64,000 nucleotides of DNA from positions 620,001 through 684,000 of the forward strand of contig NZ_JBHRXV010000011.1 in NCBI RefSeq assembly GCF_042648405.1, written 5' to 3'. A program made the translations under genes and the position numbers. The DNA comes from Sphingoaurantiacus capsulatus (lineage in GTDB: Bacteria > Pseudomonadota > Alphaproteobacteria > Sphingomonadales > Sphingomonadaceae). Positions within the stretch are counted from its first letter, which is position 1, and each line of letters opens with the position of its first letter. The notes below the pieces were generated by a model that saw only the letters and a list, made by a program, of their open reading frames with translations, did not search any database and was not told the origin of the DNA. Below, in pieces: positions 49,167-57,385 of this stretch.

Positions 49167-51620
49167 TCAGTCGTGGCGCGCATCGCGCGCGGCGGCGTTC
49201 TTGGTGCGCGTGGTCGCCTTCGCGGCGGCGGGATCGTCGGGCCAAGGGTGCTTCGGGTAGCGCCCTTTCATCTCCGCCTGCACCGCCCGCCACGAGCCGC
49301 GCCAGAAGCCGGGCAAGTCCCTGGTCTTCTGGATCGGGCGATAAGCGGGCGACAGCAGCACTAGGGTCAGCGGCACGCGGTTGCGCCCGATGACGGGATG
49401 CTCGGCAAGGCCGAACAGCTCCTGCACGCGCAGCTCGACCGCCGGGCCGCCTTCCGCGGCATAGTCGATGGCGTGGCTGGTCCCGGCGGGTGTCGAGAGG
49501 CGCGTCGGCGCCTGCCGATCGAGCGTCTGCCGCTGCGACCAATCCAGCAAATTTTCCACCGCCTGCGCCAGCGCCCCCGCATCGACGCTTTCCAACCGTC
49601 GCTTGCCAGCGAGAAGCGGCGCCAGCCAGTCATCGAGGCGATCGAGCAGCGCCGCGTCGGACAGGTCCGGCAGTTCCTCCCCGCCCTCGCGCAGGAAGGC
49701 GACACGCCCCCGCAATGCCTGCGCGCCCTCGCTCCACGGCAGCTTGTCGAGGCCAGTGGCGCGAACCCCATCGAGCAACGCCCCAGTGATCGCCGCCGGG
49801 TCGGGCCGCTCGACCGGCCGCCGCGCCAGGGTGATCGCTCCCAGTGACCGCGTCTCCTCGGCGCTCACCGCCCCGGTCGCGGTATCGAAGCTTACGCGCT
49901 GGCGCTTCTCGATGGCGCCACCGAACAGCCGCTCGACGGTCGCCAGCTCGATCGGCGCGGCAAGCAGGATGCGCGCACCGGCGGCCGCGCCGCTCGCTTC
50001 CGCCACCGCCAGCCATTCCTGCTTCGCCAGCGGATCGGCGGCGTCGAGCTTCACCGCGCGGCCGTTGCGCATCAGCCAGGCATCGCCGCGCCGCCGCGCC
50101 ACCCGGTCGGGATAGGCCAGCGCGATGGCCAGCCCTGCCGCATCGCCGCCCGCTTCGTCACGGCCCGCGCCGACCAGCTTCACCCAGCGTTGCGCCATCG
50201 CGGCGGCTGCCTGCGAACGCCGGTCGCGCGAGCGATCCCAATTGCGCAGTCGCGTCTCCGCATCGGCGTCGCGCCCGCCGAGGCCCCGCTCGGTGATCAG
50301 CACCGCCATCTTCGCCGCCATGGTGCCGATACCCAGTTCGGCGCCCGCGACCAGCATATGCGCGAGGCGCGGCGGCAGCGGCAGGCCGGCGATGCGCTTG
50401 CCATGCTCGGTCGGCCGCGCGTCGGCGTCGATGGCGTCGAGCAGCTTCAGCCGGTCGCGCGCCTCCGCTACCGCCGCGGCGGGCGGCGGATCGAGCCATT
50501 GCAGCTGGCCGGGATCGGCAACGCCCCAGATGGCGAGATCGAGCACCAGTCCGGTCAGGTCGCTTTCGAGGATTTCGGGCGGATCGAACGGCGGCAGGCC
50601 GCGCGTCTCCCCCTCCTCCCACAGCCGCCACGCGACACCCGGCGCGGTGCGACCGGCGCGACCGGCGCGCTGCGCCACCGCCGCCTGGCTGGCGCGCTCG
50701 GTGACGAGGCGGGTGAGCCCGGTCGCCCGCTCGTAGCGGGGGCGGCGCGCGAGGCCGGAATCGATGACGACGCGCACGCCGTCGATGGTCAGGCTGGTCT
50801 CGGCGATCGAGGTGGCCAGCACCACTTTCCGCCGCCCCGCCGGCGCCGGCTCGATAGCGGCGCGCTGCACGGAACCGTCGAGCGCACCATAGAGCTTGTG
50901 CACCTCGACGTCGGCAGGTGGGGCCAGCCGCTCGGCGGTGCGCTCGATCTCGGCAGCGCCGGGCAGGAAGGCGAGCAGGCTGCCCTCCTCCTCGCGCAGC
51001 GCCTGCCCGATGGCGCGGGCCACGGCATCCTCGATGCGCTCGTCGGCGCGGCGGCCGAGATAGCGGTGCGCCACCGGATACATCCGCCCCTGCGCCTCGA
51101 TCACCGGCCCGTCGAGCAGCCGGGCGTATTTGGCGCCGTCGAGCGTCGCCGACATCGCGACGATGCGCAGGTCGGGCCGCAGCGCCCCTTGCGCATCGAG
51201 CGCCAGCGCCAGCCCGAAATCGCCCTCGAGGCTTCGCTCATGCACCTCGTCGAACAGCACGGCGGCGACGCCAGCGAGTTCGGGGTCGCGCTGAATCAGG
51301 TTGGTGAACACCCCCTCGGTCAGCACCTCGACCCGCGTCGCCGCGCTGATCTTGCTGTCGAGCCGGGTGCGGTAGCCGATCGTCCGCCCCGCCGGCTCGC
51401 CGCGCAGCGACGCCATCCGCTCGGCGGCGGCGCGCGCCGCGAGCCGGCGCGGGCTCAGCAGCAGGATGCGCTGCCCCTCGGCCCACGGCCGGTCGAGCAA
51501 TGCCGGGGCCACGGCGGTGGTTTTGCCGGCGCCCGGCGGCGCAACGAGCACGGCGTTGCGACCGGCATCGAGCGCGGCGATCAACTCTGGAAGAACATAT
51601 AGGACGGGAAGGTCGGTCAC
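49167..51620 (-). CDS. hrpB: ATP-dependent helicase HrpB
   Basis: An 817-residue DEAH-box helicase of the HrpB type; its cellular role is poorly known but probably RNA-related. Walker A is LVAPPGAGKTTAVAPALLDR (about 25-44), the DEVH box LFDEVHERSLEGDFGLALAL follows, then SATLDG, the helicase C-terminal domain with TSIAETSLTIDGVRVVIDSG and AQRAGRAGRTAPG, an HA2 region and the HrpB C-terminal domain. Length is normal for the family. Confidence 0.95.
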   Translation of the reverse strand: MTDLPVLYVLPELIAALDAGRNAVLVAPPGAGKTTAVAPALLDRPWAEGQRILLLSPRRLAARAAAERMASLRGEPAGRTIGYRTRLDSKISAATRVEVLTEGVFTNLIQRDPELAGVAAVLFDEVHERSLEGDFGLALALDAQGALRPDLRIVAMSATLDGAKYARLLDGPVIEAQGRMYPVAHRYLGRRADERIEDAVARAIGQALREEEGSLLAFLPGAAEIERTAERLAPPADVEVHKLYGALDGSVQRAAIEPAPAGRRKVVLATSIAETSLTIDGVRVVIDSGLARRPRYERATGLTRLVTERASQAAVAQRAGRAGRTAPGVAWRLWEEGETRGLPPFDPPEILESDLTGLVLDLAIWGVADPGQLQWLDPPPAAAVAEARDRLKLLDAIDADARPTEHGKRIAGLPLPPRLAHMLVAGAELGIGTMAAKMAVLITERGLGGRDADAETRLRNWDRSRDRRSQAAAAMAQRWVKLVGAGRDEAGGDAAGLAIALAYPDRVARRRGDAWLMRNGRAVKLDAADPLAKQEWLAVAEASGAAAGARILLAAPIELATVERLFGGAIEKRQRVSFDTATGAVSAEETRSLGAITLARRPVERPDPAAITGALLDGVRATGLDKLPWSEGAQALRGRVAFLREGGEELPDLSDAALLDRLDDWLAPLLAGKRRLESVDAGALAQAVENLLDWSQRQTLDRQAPTRLSTPAGTSHAIDYAAEGGPAVELRVQELFGLAEHPVIGRNRVPLTLVLLSPAYRPIQKTRDLPGFWRGSWRAVQAEMKGRYPKHPWPDDPAAAKATTRTKNAAARDARHD

Positions 51621-51644
51621 GGTAACGCCGCCCTACCCGATATT

Positions 51645-51671
51645 GTCATCCCCGCGAAGGCGGGGACCCAC
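51645..51671 (+). repeat. repeat family A, left arm beside the IS110 element
   Basis: A hairpin unit built on CCCCGCGAAGGCGGGG, matching the intact doublet at 38462-38540. It faces an inverted copy at 52951-52977 with one mismatch in 27 bases, so the pair brackets the IS110-type element. Confidence 0.85.
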
Positions 51672-51750
51672 GCTCGACCATGTCCTGATCTCTCGCTCAC
51701 CCTCGTCTTAGCGAGATGGTGTAATTTTGTTGTGCCGCGATGATGGCGGT

Positions 51751-51782
51751 GCCGGGTTGGGGGTGGCCACCCCCAACCCGGC
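51751..51782. repeat. 32-bp perfect palindrome in the IS110 left end
   Basis: GCCGGGTTGGGGGTGG is followed immediately by its exact reverse complement. It lies in the noncoding left end about 130 bases before the transposase start, where IS110 elements encode their bridge RNA, and would form a very stable stem in the transcript. Confidence 0.85.
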
Positions 51783-51913
51783 GGTCGGCTGTCGGATCGG
51801 GTTCACCCGGTTCCTTGAGGGAACGCGGCTCAGCAGGATCGCAGTCGGCCACTTCATCGGATCCGCATGGTTGCCGGAGCCATGGGCTCCTGGACGAGGA
51901 AGGATCGACGAAG

Positions 51914-52863
51914 ATGGTGCAGCATAGCATTTGCGTTGCCGGGATCGACATCGGCAAACAGGCGCTCGACATTGCCTGCCACCCCTCGGGCCTGGCGATG
52001 CGGGTGGACAACACGCCGGCGGGCCACCGGGTGCTGGCGGACTGGCTGGTGGCGCAGCGCGTCGATCGGGTGGGGCTCGAGGCCTCGGGCGGGTACGAGC
52101 GCGGTGTGGTGACGGCGTTGCGTGAGGCCGGGTTCGAGGTGGCCGTGCTCCAGCCCCGACAGGTCCGCGCCTTTGCGCTGTTCCGGTTGAAGCTGGCGAA
52201 GAACGATCGGCTGGATGCGGCGCTGATCGCGCGGTGCACAGCCGAGCTGGACGACGTCCGCGCCGCACCCGACCCGCGGCTGGCGCCGCTCGCCGAGCAT
52301 CTGCGCCTCATCGAGCAGCTGGAGGCCGACCTCGCCCGCGCCCGGACGCGCGCCGAGGCCTATCACACGCCCCGCCTCAAGCGAGCGCTCGCCCGCGAGA
52401 GCGATCGGCTTGAACGGCGGGTCAAGACTGAGCTGCTGCTCCTCGGCAAGGCCGTCACCGCGATCACCTCGCGCAGCGCCTGACGCTCATCGAAAGCGTC
52501 CAGGGCATCGGCCGCCGCACCGCCCTCACCCTGCTCATCCTGATGCCCGAACTCGGCCACCTCACCCGCACCGAGATCGCCAGCCTCGCCGGCCTCGCGC
52601 CCTTCGATCGCGACAGCGGCCAGTATCGCGGCCAACGACGGATCGCCGGCGGACGCCCCCGCGTCAGGCGCGCCCTCTACGCCGCCGCACTCCCCGCCAG
52701 CTTCCGCTGGAACCCGGCACTCGTCGACATCTACACGCGCCTGCGCGCCAACGGCAAAAACCACAAACAGGCGCTCACCGCCTGCGCCCGAAAGCTCCTC
52801 ACCTTCGCAAACGCCGTCCTCGCACGGCAGACCAATTGGCAACCGCAACTTAATGGTTGCTGA
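51914..52863 (+). pseudogene. IS110-family transposase, broken by a frameshift
   Basis: The first part (51914-52483, 189 residues) has the N-terminal DEDD RuvC-like domain (AGIDIGKQALDIA, EASGGYERGV, QVRAFALFRLKLAKNDRLDA). The C-terminal IS116/IS110/IS902 domain (RLTLIESVQGIGRRTALTLL, then LAGLAPFDRDSGQYRG with the catalytic Ser) is read in the -1 frame from about 52471 to 52863. The two parts together make one family-length protein of about 315 residues. No slippery heptamer is present at the junction, so a single-base indel (or sequencing error) is more likely than programmed shifting. Confidence 0.85.
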
Positions 52864-52925
52864 GCTTGTCGAAGGGCGAGCTCCCACTGGCGTCACGGCG
52901 CGCCAATCCTGCTTCGACAAGCTCA
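52861..52925. repeat. palindromic repeat family C (TGAGCTTGTCGAAG arms)
   Basis: TGAGCTTGTCGAAG (52861-52874) and its exact complement at 52912-52925 enclose 37 bases. The transposase stop codon is the first three bases of the left arm, so the insertion sequence abuts or enters this repeat. Confidence 0.8.
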
Positions 52926-52950
52926 GCATGAGCGCTTCAGAGTGTTCGGG

Positions 52951-52977
52951 AGTGGGTCCCCGCCTACGCGGGGATGA
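52951..52977 (-). repeat. repeat family A, right inverted arm beside the IS110 element
   Basis: Inverted copy of the unit at 51645-51671, with GCGTAGGC in place of GCGAAGGC on the minus strand. It also lies between the IS110 element and the polyprenyl synthetase stop, where it may aid termination. Confidence 0.85.
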
Positions 52978-53015
52978 CGGAGTTATGGAAACGTCGTCGG
53001 ATGACCGAATGGGCG

Positions 53016-54035
53016 TCAGTAAGCCCGCGCGATGGCGAACTCGACGGTCTCGGTGAGCGCCGCGCGGGCCGGGCCGTTGGGGAAGTGGGCGAGCGCGTCG
53101 ATGGCGCGGCTGCCATAGTGGCGCGCGCGGGCGAGCGTGTCATCGACGGCGCGCGAGGATTTGAGCAGCTCGACGGCGCGCGCCAGCTCCTCGTCGCCCG
53201 CGGCGCGGCCCGACACGGCGTCGCGCCAGAATAGGCGGTCCTCCTCCGACGCGCGCTGGTAGGCGAGGATGACCGGCAGGGTCACCTTGCCCTCGCGGAA
53301 ATCGTCACCGATCGACTTGCCCATCGTGTCGGCGTCCGAGACGTAATCGATCGCGTCGTCGACGAGCTGGAAGGCGATGCCGAGGTTGCGGCCGAAGCTT
53401 TCGAGCGCCGCCTCGGTCTTGTCGTCGCGCTCGGCGACCACCGCGGCGATCTGGCAGGCGGCGGCGAACAGCACCGCCGTTTTGGCGCTGATGATGTCGA
53501 GGTAGCGGTCCTCGGTCGTTTCGATCTCGCGCGCGGCGGTCAGCTGGTCGACCTCGCCTTCCGCGATCGTCGACGAGGCATGGCTGAGGATCTTCAGCAC
53601 CCGCAGCGAGCCGTCCTCGACCATCAGCTCGAAGCTGCGGGAGAACAGGAAGTCGCCGACCAGCACCGTCGCCGGATTGCCGTAGATGAGGTTCGCGGTT
53701 TCCTTGCCGCGGCGCAGGCCCGAGCCGTCGACGACATCATCGTGCAGCAAGGTCGCGGTGTGGATGAACTCCACACAGGCGGCGAGCTTGTGATGCCGGG
53801 TGCCGGCATAGTCGAGCAGCCGCGCACAGGCGAGCGTCAGCATCGGCCGCATCCGCTTGCCGCCGCCGGCGATCAGATGGCCGGCCAGCGCGGGGATCAG
53901 CGACACCGGCGACTGCATCCGTTCGAGGATGCAGCGGTTCACCTCGTTCATGTCGCCGGCCACGAGATTGAGCAGCGGCTGCAGCGAGGGCGCCGGCTCA
54001 CGGTTGGGACGGATCGGATGAACGGTCGCGGTCAT
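53016..54035 (-). CDS. ispB: polyprenyl diphosphate synthase (octaprenyl/decaprenyl type)
   Basis: Builds the long isoprenoid side chain of ubiquinone from farnesyl and isopentenyl diphosphate. The 339-residue trans-prenyltransferase has the first Asp-rich motif LLHDDVVDGSGLRRGKET and the second LVDDAIDYVSD, plus GGGKRMRPML near the N-terminus. ATG 54035 is chosen over a longer frame to 54074. Chain length cannot be read from sequence with confidence; C10 is common in sphingomonads. Confidence 0.92.
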   Translation of the reverse strand: MTATVHPIRPNREPAPSLQPLLNLVAGDMNEVNRCILERMQSPVSLIPALAGHLIAGGGKRMRPMLTLACARLLDYAGTRHHKLAACVEFIHTATLLHDDVVDGSGLRRGKETANLIYGNPATVLVGDFLFSRSFELMVEDGSLRVLKILSHASSTIAEGEVDQLTAAREIETTEDRYLDIISAKTAVLFAAACQIAAVVAERDDKTEAALESFGRNLGIAFQLVDDAIDYVSDADTMGKSIGDDFREGKVTLPVILAYQRASEEDRLFWRDAVSGRAAGDEELARAVELLKSSRAVDDTLARARHYGSRAIDALAHFPNGPARAALTETVEFAIARAY

Positions 54036-54120
54036 TTGCGGGGCGCAACATAGGGTCCGCCCCCGCGCGCGCAACCCTCGTGCTTTGACTTAAGGACGTT
54101 TGGCCGCAAAAAGTGACGCG

Positions 54121-54411
54121 ATGGCCGATTCAGACGAGACGCTCGCCGCCTACCGGGAAAGCATCGACAATATCGATGCGGCGCTGGTGTACATGCTCGC
54201 CGAGCGATTCAAGGTGACGCAGAAGGTCGGCGCCTACAAGGCGACCGCCGGGCTGCCGCCCGCCGATCCGGGGCGCGAGGCGGCGCAGGTGGCGCGCCTG
54301 CGCGAGCTGGCGAACAAGGCCAACCTCGACCCTGAGTTTTCCGAGAAATTCCTGCGCTTCATCATCGATGAGGTGATCCGTCACCACGAGCGCGCCAAGG
54401 AAAATGCCTAA
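54121..54411 (+). CDS. chorismate mutase, AroQ type
   Basis: A 96-residue AroQ-fold protein converting chorismate to prephenate. Helix 1 is YRESIDNIDAALVYMLAERF, followed by TQKVGAYKA, the substrate-binding DPGREAAQVARL, and a closing helix KFLRFIIDEVIRHHE. TTG 54100 would add seven residues and sits just after AAGGA, so it is a real alternative start. It precedes phenylalanine hydroxylase by 27 bp, suggesting shared control of aromatic amino-acid flux. Confidence 0.88.
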   Translation: MADSDETLAAYRESIDNIDAALVYMLAERFKVTQKVGAYKATAGLPPADPGREAAQVARLRELANKANLDPEFSEKFLRFIIDEVIRHHERAKENA

Positions 54412-54438
54412 ACGCCGTACACGCGTTATATAGGCGAC

Positions 54439-55311
54439 ATGACCGACTCCGACTTTCCGACGCCGCCCGAGGGCGCGGCGGCCGACTGGACGATCCCGCA
54501 GAACTGGGCCGACTACACGCCCGAGGAACATGCGGTGTGGGACACTCTGTTCGCGCGGCAGGCGAAGATGCTGCCGGGCCGCGTCGCGCCCGAGTTCATC
54601 GACGGCCTCGACGTGCTTCGCCTGTCCAAGCCCGGCATCCCCGATTTCGAGGAACTGTCCGAGGTGCTGATGAAGCGCACCGGCTGGCAGGTGATCGCGG
54701 TGCCCGGCCTGGTGCCCGAGGAGGTGTTCTTCGAGCATCTCGCCAACCGGCGTTTCGTGGCCGGCCAGTTCATTCGCCTGCGCCAGCAGCTCGACTATCT
54801 GCAGGAACCCGACATCTTCCACGACGTGTTCGGGCACGTTCCCCTGCTCGCTCACCCGGTGTTCGCCGACTATATGCAGGCTTATGGCCAGGGCGGCCTG
54901 CGCTCGATGGAATTCGGCGCCATCCACAAGCTGGCGCGCCTCTACTGGTACACGGTCGAGTTCGGTCTGATCCGCTCGGGCGGCGAGCAGCGCATCTACG
55001 GCGCCGGCATCGTTTCCAGCTACGGCGAGTCGATCTTCGCGCTCGACGATCCCTCGCCCAACCGCATCGGCTTCGATCTGGCGCGGGTGATGCGCACGAA
55101 GTACCGCATCGATGATTTCCAGCAGAATTACTTCGTGATCGACAGCTTCGAGAGCCTGTTGAAGCAGACGCTCGAAACCGATTTCGCACCGCTCTACGCC
55201 GAGCTGGCGCAGCTGCCCGATATCGAGATTACGGAGATCTTGCCGGAGGACCGCGTCTACACGCAGGGTACGCAGGCCTATGCGAACGGGAAACGGCAGG
55301 CGGCCGAATAA
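54439..55311 (+). CDS. phhA: phenylalanine 4-monooxygenase
   Basis: Pterin- and iron-dependent hydroxylation of phenylalanine to tyrosine. The 290-residue catalytic domain (no regulatory ACT domain, as usual in bacteria) has the iron ligands in HDVFGHVPLL (His128, His133) and YWYTVEFGLI (Glu174), with SYGESIFALDDPSPNR following. Length fits bacterial PhhA. Together with the upstream chorismate mutase it can supply or recycle phenylalanine and tyrosine. Confidence 0.95.
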   Translation: MTDSDFPTPPEGAAADWTIPQNWADYTPEEHAVWDTLFARQAKMLPGRVAPEFIDGLDVLRLSKPGIPDFEELSEVLMKRTGWQVIAVPGLVPEEVFFEHLANRRFVAGQFIRLRQQLDYLQEPDIFHDVFGHVPLLAHPVFADYMQAYGQGGLRSMEFGAIHKLARLYWYTVEFGLIRSGGEQRIYGAGIVSSYGESIFALDDPSPNRIGFDLARVMRTKYRIDDFQQNYFVIDSFESLLKQTLETDFAPLYAELAQLPDIEITEILPEDRVYTQGTQAYANGKRQAAE

Positions 55312-55363
55312 TCGCGGTTGCGAGGCTGCGAAAGCGCCTTTATATGCCCGCTTCACCGCGTGC

Positions 55364-55439
55364 GGGGCTGTAGCTCAGATGGGAGAGCGCTGCAATCGCA
55401 CTGCAGAGGTCAGGGGTTCGATTCCCCTCAGCTCCACCA
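55364..55439 (+). tRNA. tRNA-Ala (CGC)
   Basis: A 76-nt plus-strand tRNA: acceptor GGGGCTG/CAGCTCC, D arm TAGCTCAGATGGGAGAGC, anticodon stem CTGCA/TGCAG with anticodon CGC, T arm AGGGGTTCGATTCCCCT, encoded CCA. It ends 3 bp before the convergent acyltransferase stop. Confidence 0.96.
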
Positions 55440-55441
55440 CT

Positions 55442-56494
55442 CTACCACGCGGTCTTCTCTGAAGCTTCTATGGCGATCCCTGCCGGGCGGCTCTTCCGCC
55501 GCAGCAACGGCCGTTCGACCGCGAACCATGACGCCACGCCCGCCGCGCTGCTGAGCAGGATAAGCAGCGCATAGGCCGCCACGCTTCCCATCAGCCCCTG
55601 CTCGATCAGCAGGTTCATCATGAGCCCGTGGTAGATGTAGATACCGTAGGAGAAATCCTGGCCGCGCAGCACGCGGTCGGACAGCGCCGGCGCGCTGAAC
55701 GCCAGCGCCACCACCGCGACGGCGAGCAGCAACCGGCTCGCGAAGTGCAGCAGATCGCCTCCCGGCAGGAGGTTCATCGCCAGCAGGTAGGCCGCCAGCC
55801 ACCACAGTCCCCGGCCCGCGATCCAGTGGCTGCGCTGCACCCCGGCCTGCCGCAGGAGCAGGCCGGCAAGGAACAGGAAGAAATGCGGCAGGAAGGAATA
55901 GCGTATCAGCTTTTCGACCGGTCCTTCCGGCCCGTCCAGGGCGAGGCGCAGCCCGACAGCCAGTGCAAGGAAACCGACGAAGGCGCCGACCATCACCGCG
56001 CGTTCGCCGCCGATGCGCCGCGCCACCGCATAGAGGATCGGCAGCACCACATAGAATTGCAGCTCGATCGGGATGGTCCACAGCGCGCCGTTGTAGGAAC
56101 CGAAGCCGAAATCGCGCAGGAAATCCGGCGTGTAGATAAGGCCGACGCACTGCGCGACGAACCAACCGAGCGCCGGCCAATGCAGGAAATCGAAGCCGTG
56201 CAGCGCCGCGACGACGACCGTCGCGACGATGCAGCACCAGAGCGCCGGATAAATGCGGATCGCTCGCTTGCCGAGATAGTTGCCGAGGCTCCGGCTGCGC
56301 TCGTAGGAGTCGGAAACGAGAAAGCCGCTGATCACGAAAAAGATCGGCACGCCGGGCAGGCTTTCGAGGATCGGCCACCACGCCGGTGTCGCCAGCTTCA
56401 GGTGATGCGCGCCATGCGTCAGCAGCACCTGCGTCGCGGCGGCCAGCCGCAGCAGGTCGAAATTATTCGTCCGGTCGACCGAACCCGCGCGCAT
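55442..56494 (-). CDS. acyltransferase 3 family membrane protein
   Basis: A 350-residue polytopic acyltransferase 3 protein. It has the NNFDLLRLAAATQVLLTHG segment (family RxxAAxxVxxxH), VPIFFVISGFLVSDSYERS and RIYPALW, followed by about nine further membrane helices and a basic C-terminus (VERPLLRRKSRPAG). It differs clearly from the acyltransferase at 18178-19227 and has no glycan cluster beside it, so its substrate is unknown. Confidence 0.88.
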   Translation of the reverse strand: MRAGSVDRTNNFDLLRLAAATQVLLTHGAHHLKLATPAWWPILESLPGVPIFFVISGFLVSDSYERSRSLGNYLGKRAIRIYPALWCCIVATVVVAALHGFDFLHWPALGWFVAQCVGLIYTPDFLRDFGFGSYNGALWTIPIELQFYVVLPILYAVARRIGGERAVMVGAFVGFLALAVGLRLALDGPEGPVEKLIRYSFLPHFFLFLAGLLLRQAGVQRSHWIAGRGLWWLAAYLLAMNLLPGGDLLHFASRLLLAVAVVALAFSAPALSDRVLRGQDFSYGIYIYHGLMMNLLIEQGLMGSVAAYALLILLSSAAGVASWFAVERPLLRRKSRPAGIAIEASEKTAW

Positions 56495-56605
56495 CGCCGC
56501 TCCCCTGCGCCGTCATCGCATCGCCGCGCCGGCTCGGCAAGCAAACCGCCATACTCTGCTATTGGGCAGCGGTGACAATGTCGTGTGGCCCGGTACAGTA
56601 AGCGC

Positions 56606-57385
56606 ATGACCGACAGCCAGATTGAAATCGCCGCCGCCACGCTTGTCCTTCTTCGCGAGGACAGCGGGCCGGTCGAAATCTTCATGGTCGAGCGCGCGAA
56701 GACGATGGGCTTCGCCGGCGGCATGATGGTGTTCCCGGGCGGCAAGGTCGATGCGGCCGATATCGCGCTGGCGAAGAACGCCGAGCTGGCGCCGGGCTAT
56801 GCCGAGCTCGATCCGGTCGATGCCGCCGCGCGCATCGCCGCCATCCGCGAGACGTTCGAAGAGGCGGGCGTGCTGCTCACCATCGGCGGGCCGGTGTCGG
56901 AGGAGACGCGCGACCATTGGCGGGCGCGCATCGTCGAGCATGAAGAGACCTTCAGCGACTTCCTGATGACCACCGGCCACCGGCTCGATGTCGAGGCGCT
57001 GGTGCCGTTCGCGCACTGGTGCCCGCCGCGCGACCTCGAGAAGAAGCGCTTCGACACGCGCTTCTACCTCGCACGGATGCCCGCGGGTGAGACCGCGCTG
57101 CATGACGGCAATGAATCGACCCGCTCGCACTGGATCACCGCCGCCGACGCGCTGGCGCGGGCGGATTCGGGTGAGAACGCGATCATCTTTCCTACCCGCC
57201 GCAACCTCGAACGGCTGGCGAAGAGCGACAGCATCGAGGCGACGATTGCCGAGGCGCATGCGACGCCGGTGGGTCTCGTTCAGCCGGTCGTCGAGACCCG
57301 CAACGGCGAGCCGTACCTCTGCATCCCCGAGGGCCTGGGCTATCCCGTAACCGCCGAGCCGCTTGCCGCGGCGATGCGCGGATAG
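56606..57385 (+). CDS. NUDIX hydrolase family protein
   Basis: A 259-residue protein of the NUDT19/RppH-unlike long Nudix group. The box is split: GGMMVFPGGKVDAAD, then an insertion of about 30 residues, then RIAAIRETFEEAGVLL, as in peroxisomal CoA-diphosphatase-like members. It may hydrolyse acyl-CoA or a related diphosphate. Its 3' end overlaps the convergent manA by 46 bp. Confidence 0.88.
   Translation: MTDSQIEIAAATLVLLREDSGPVEIFMVERAKTMGFAGGMMVFPGGKVDAADIALAKNAELAPGYAELDPVDAAARIAAIRETFEEAGVLLTIGGPVSEETRDHWRARIVEHEETFSDFLMTTGHRLDVEALVPFAHWCPPRDLEKKRFDTRFYLARMPAGETALHDGNESTRSHWITAADALARADSGENAIIFPTRRNLERLAKSDSIEATIAEAHATPVGLVQPVVETRNGEPYLCIPEGLGYPVTAEPLAAAMRG

Larger units (their letters stand above)
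51700..52863 (+). mobile_element. IS110-family insertion sequence, transposase frameshifted
   Basis: A DEDD-transposase element. It has about 200 bases of structured noncoding left end before the transposase (51914-52863) and almost nothing after its stop, the organisation of the IS110 subgroup. No terminal inverted repeats are seen, which is normal for the family. Exact ends are uncertain: left within about 51676-51730, right within about 52855-52865, where the coding stop runs into a TGAGCTTGTCGAAG palindrome. It lies between arms of repeat family A. Confidence 0.75.

Noticed and set aside
52440..52543. Programmed -1 frameshifting in the IS110 transposase
   Set aside because: No A/G-rich slippery heptamer or downstream pseudoknot is apparent at the junction, and IS110 members normally encode one continuous frame.
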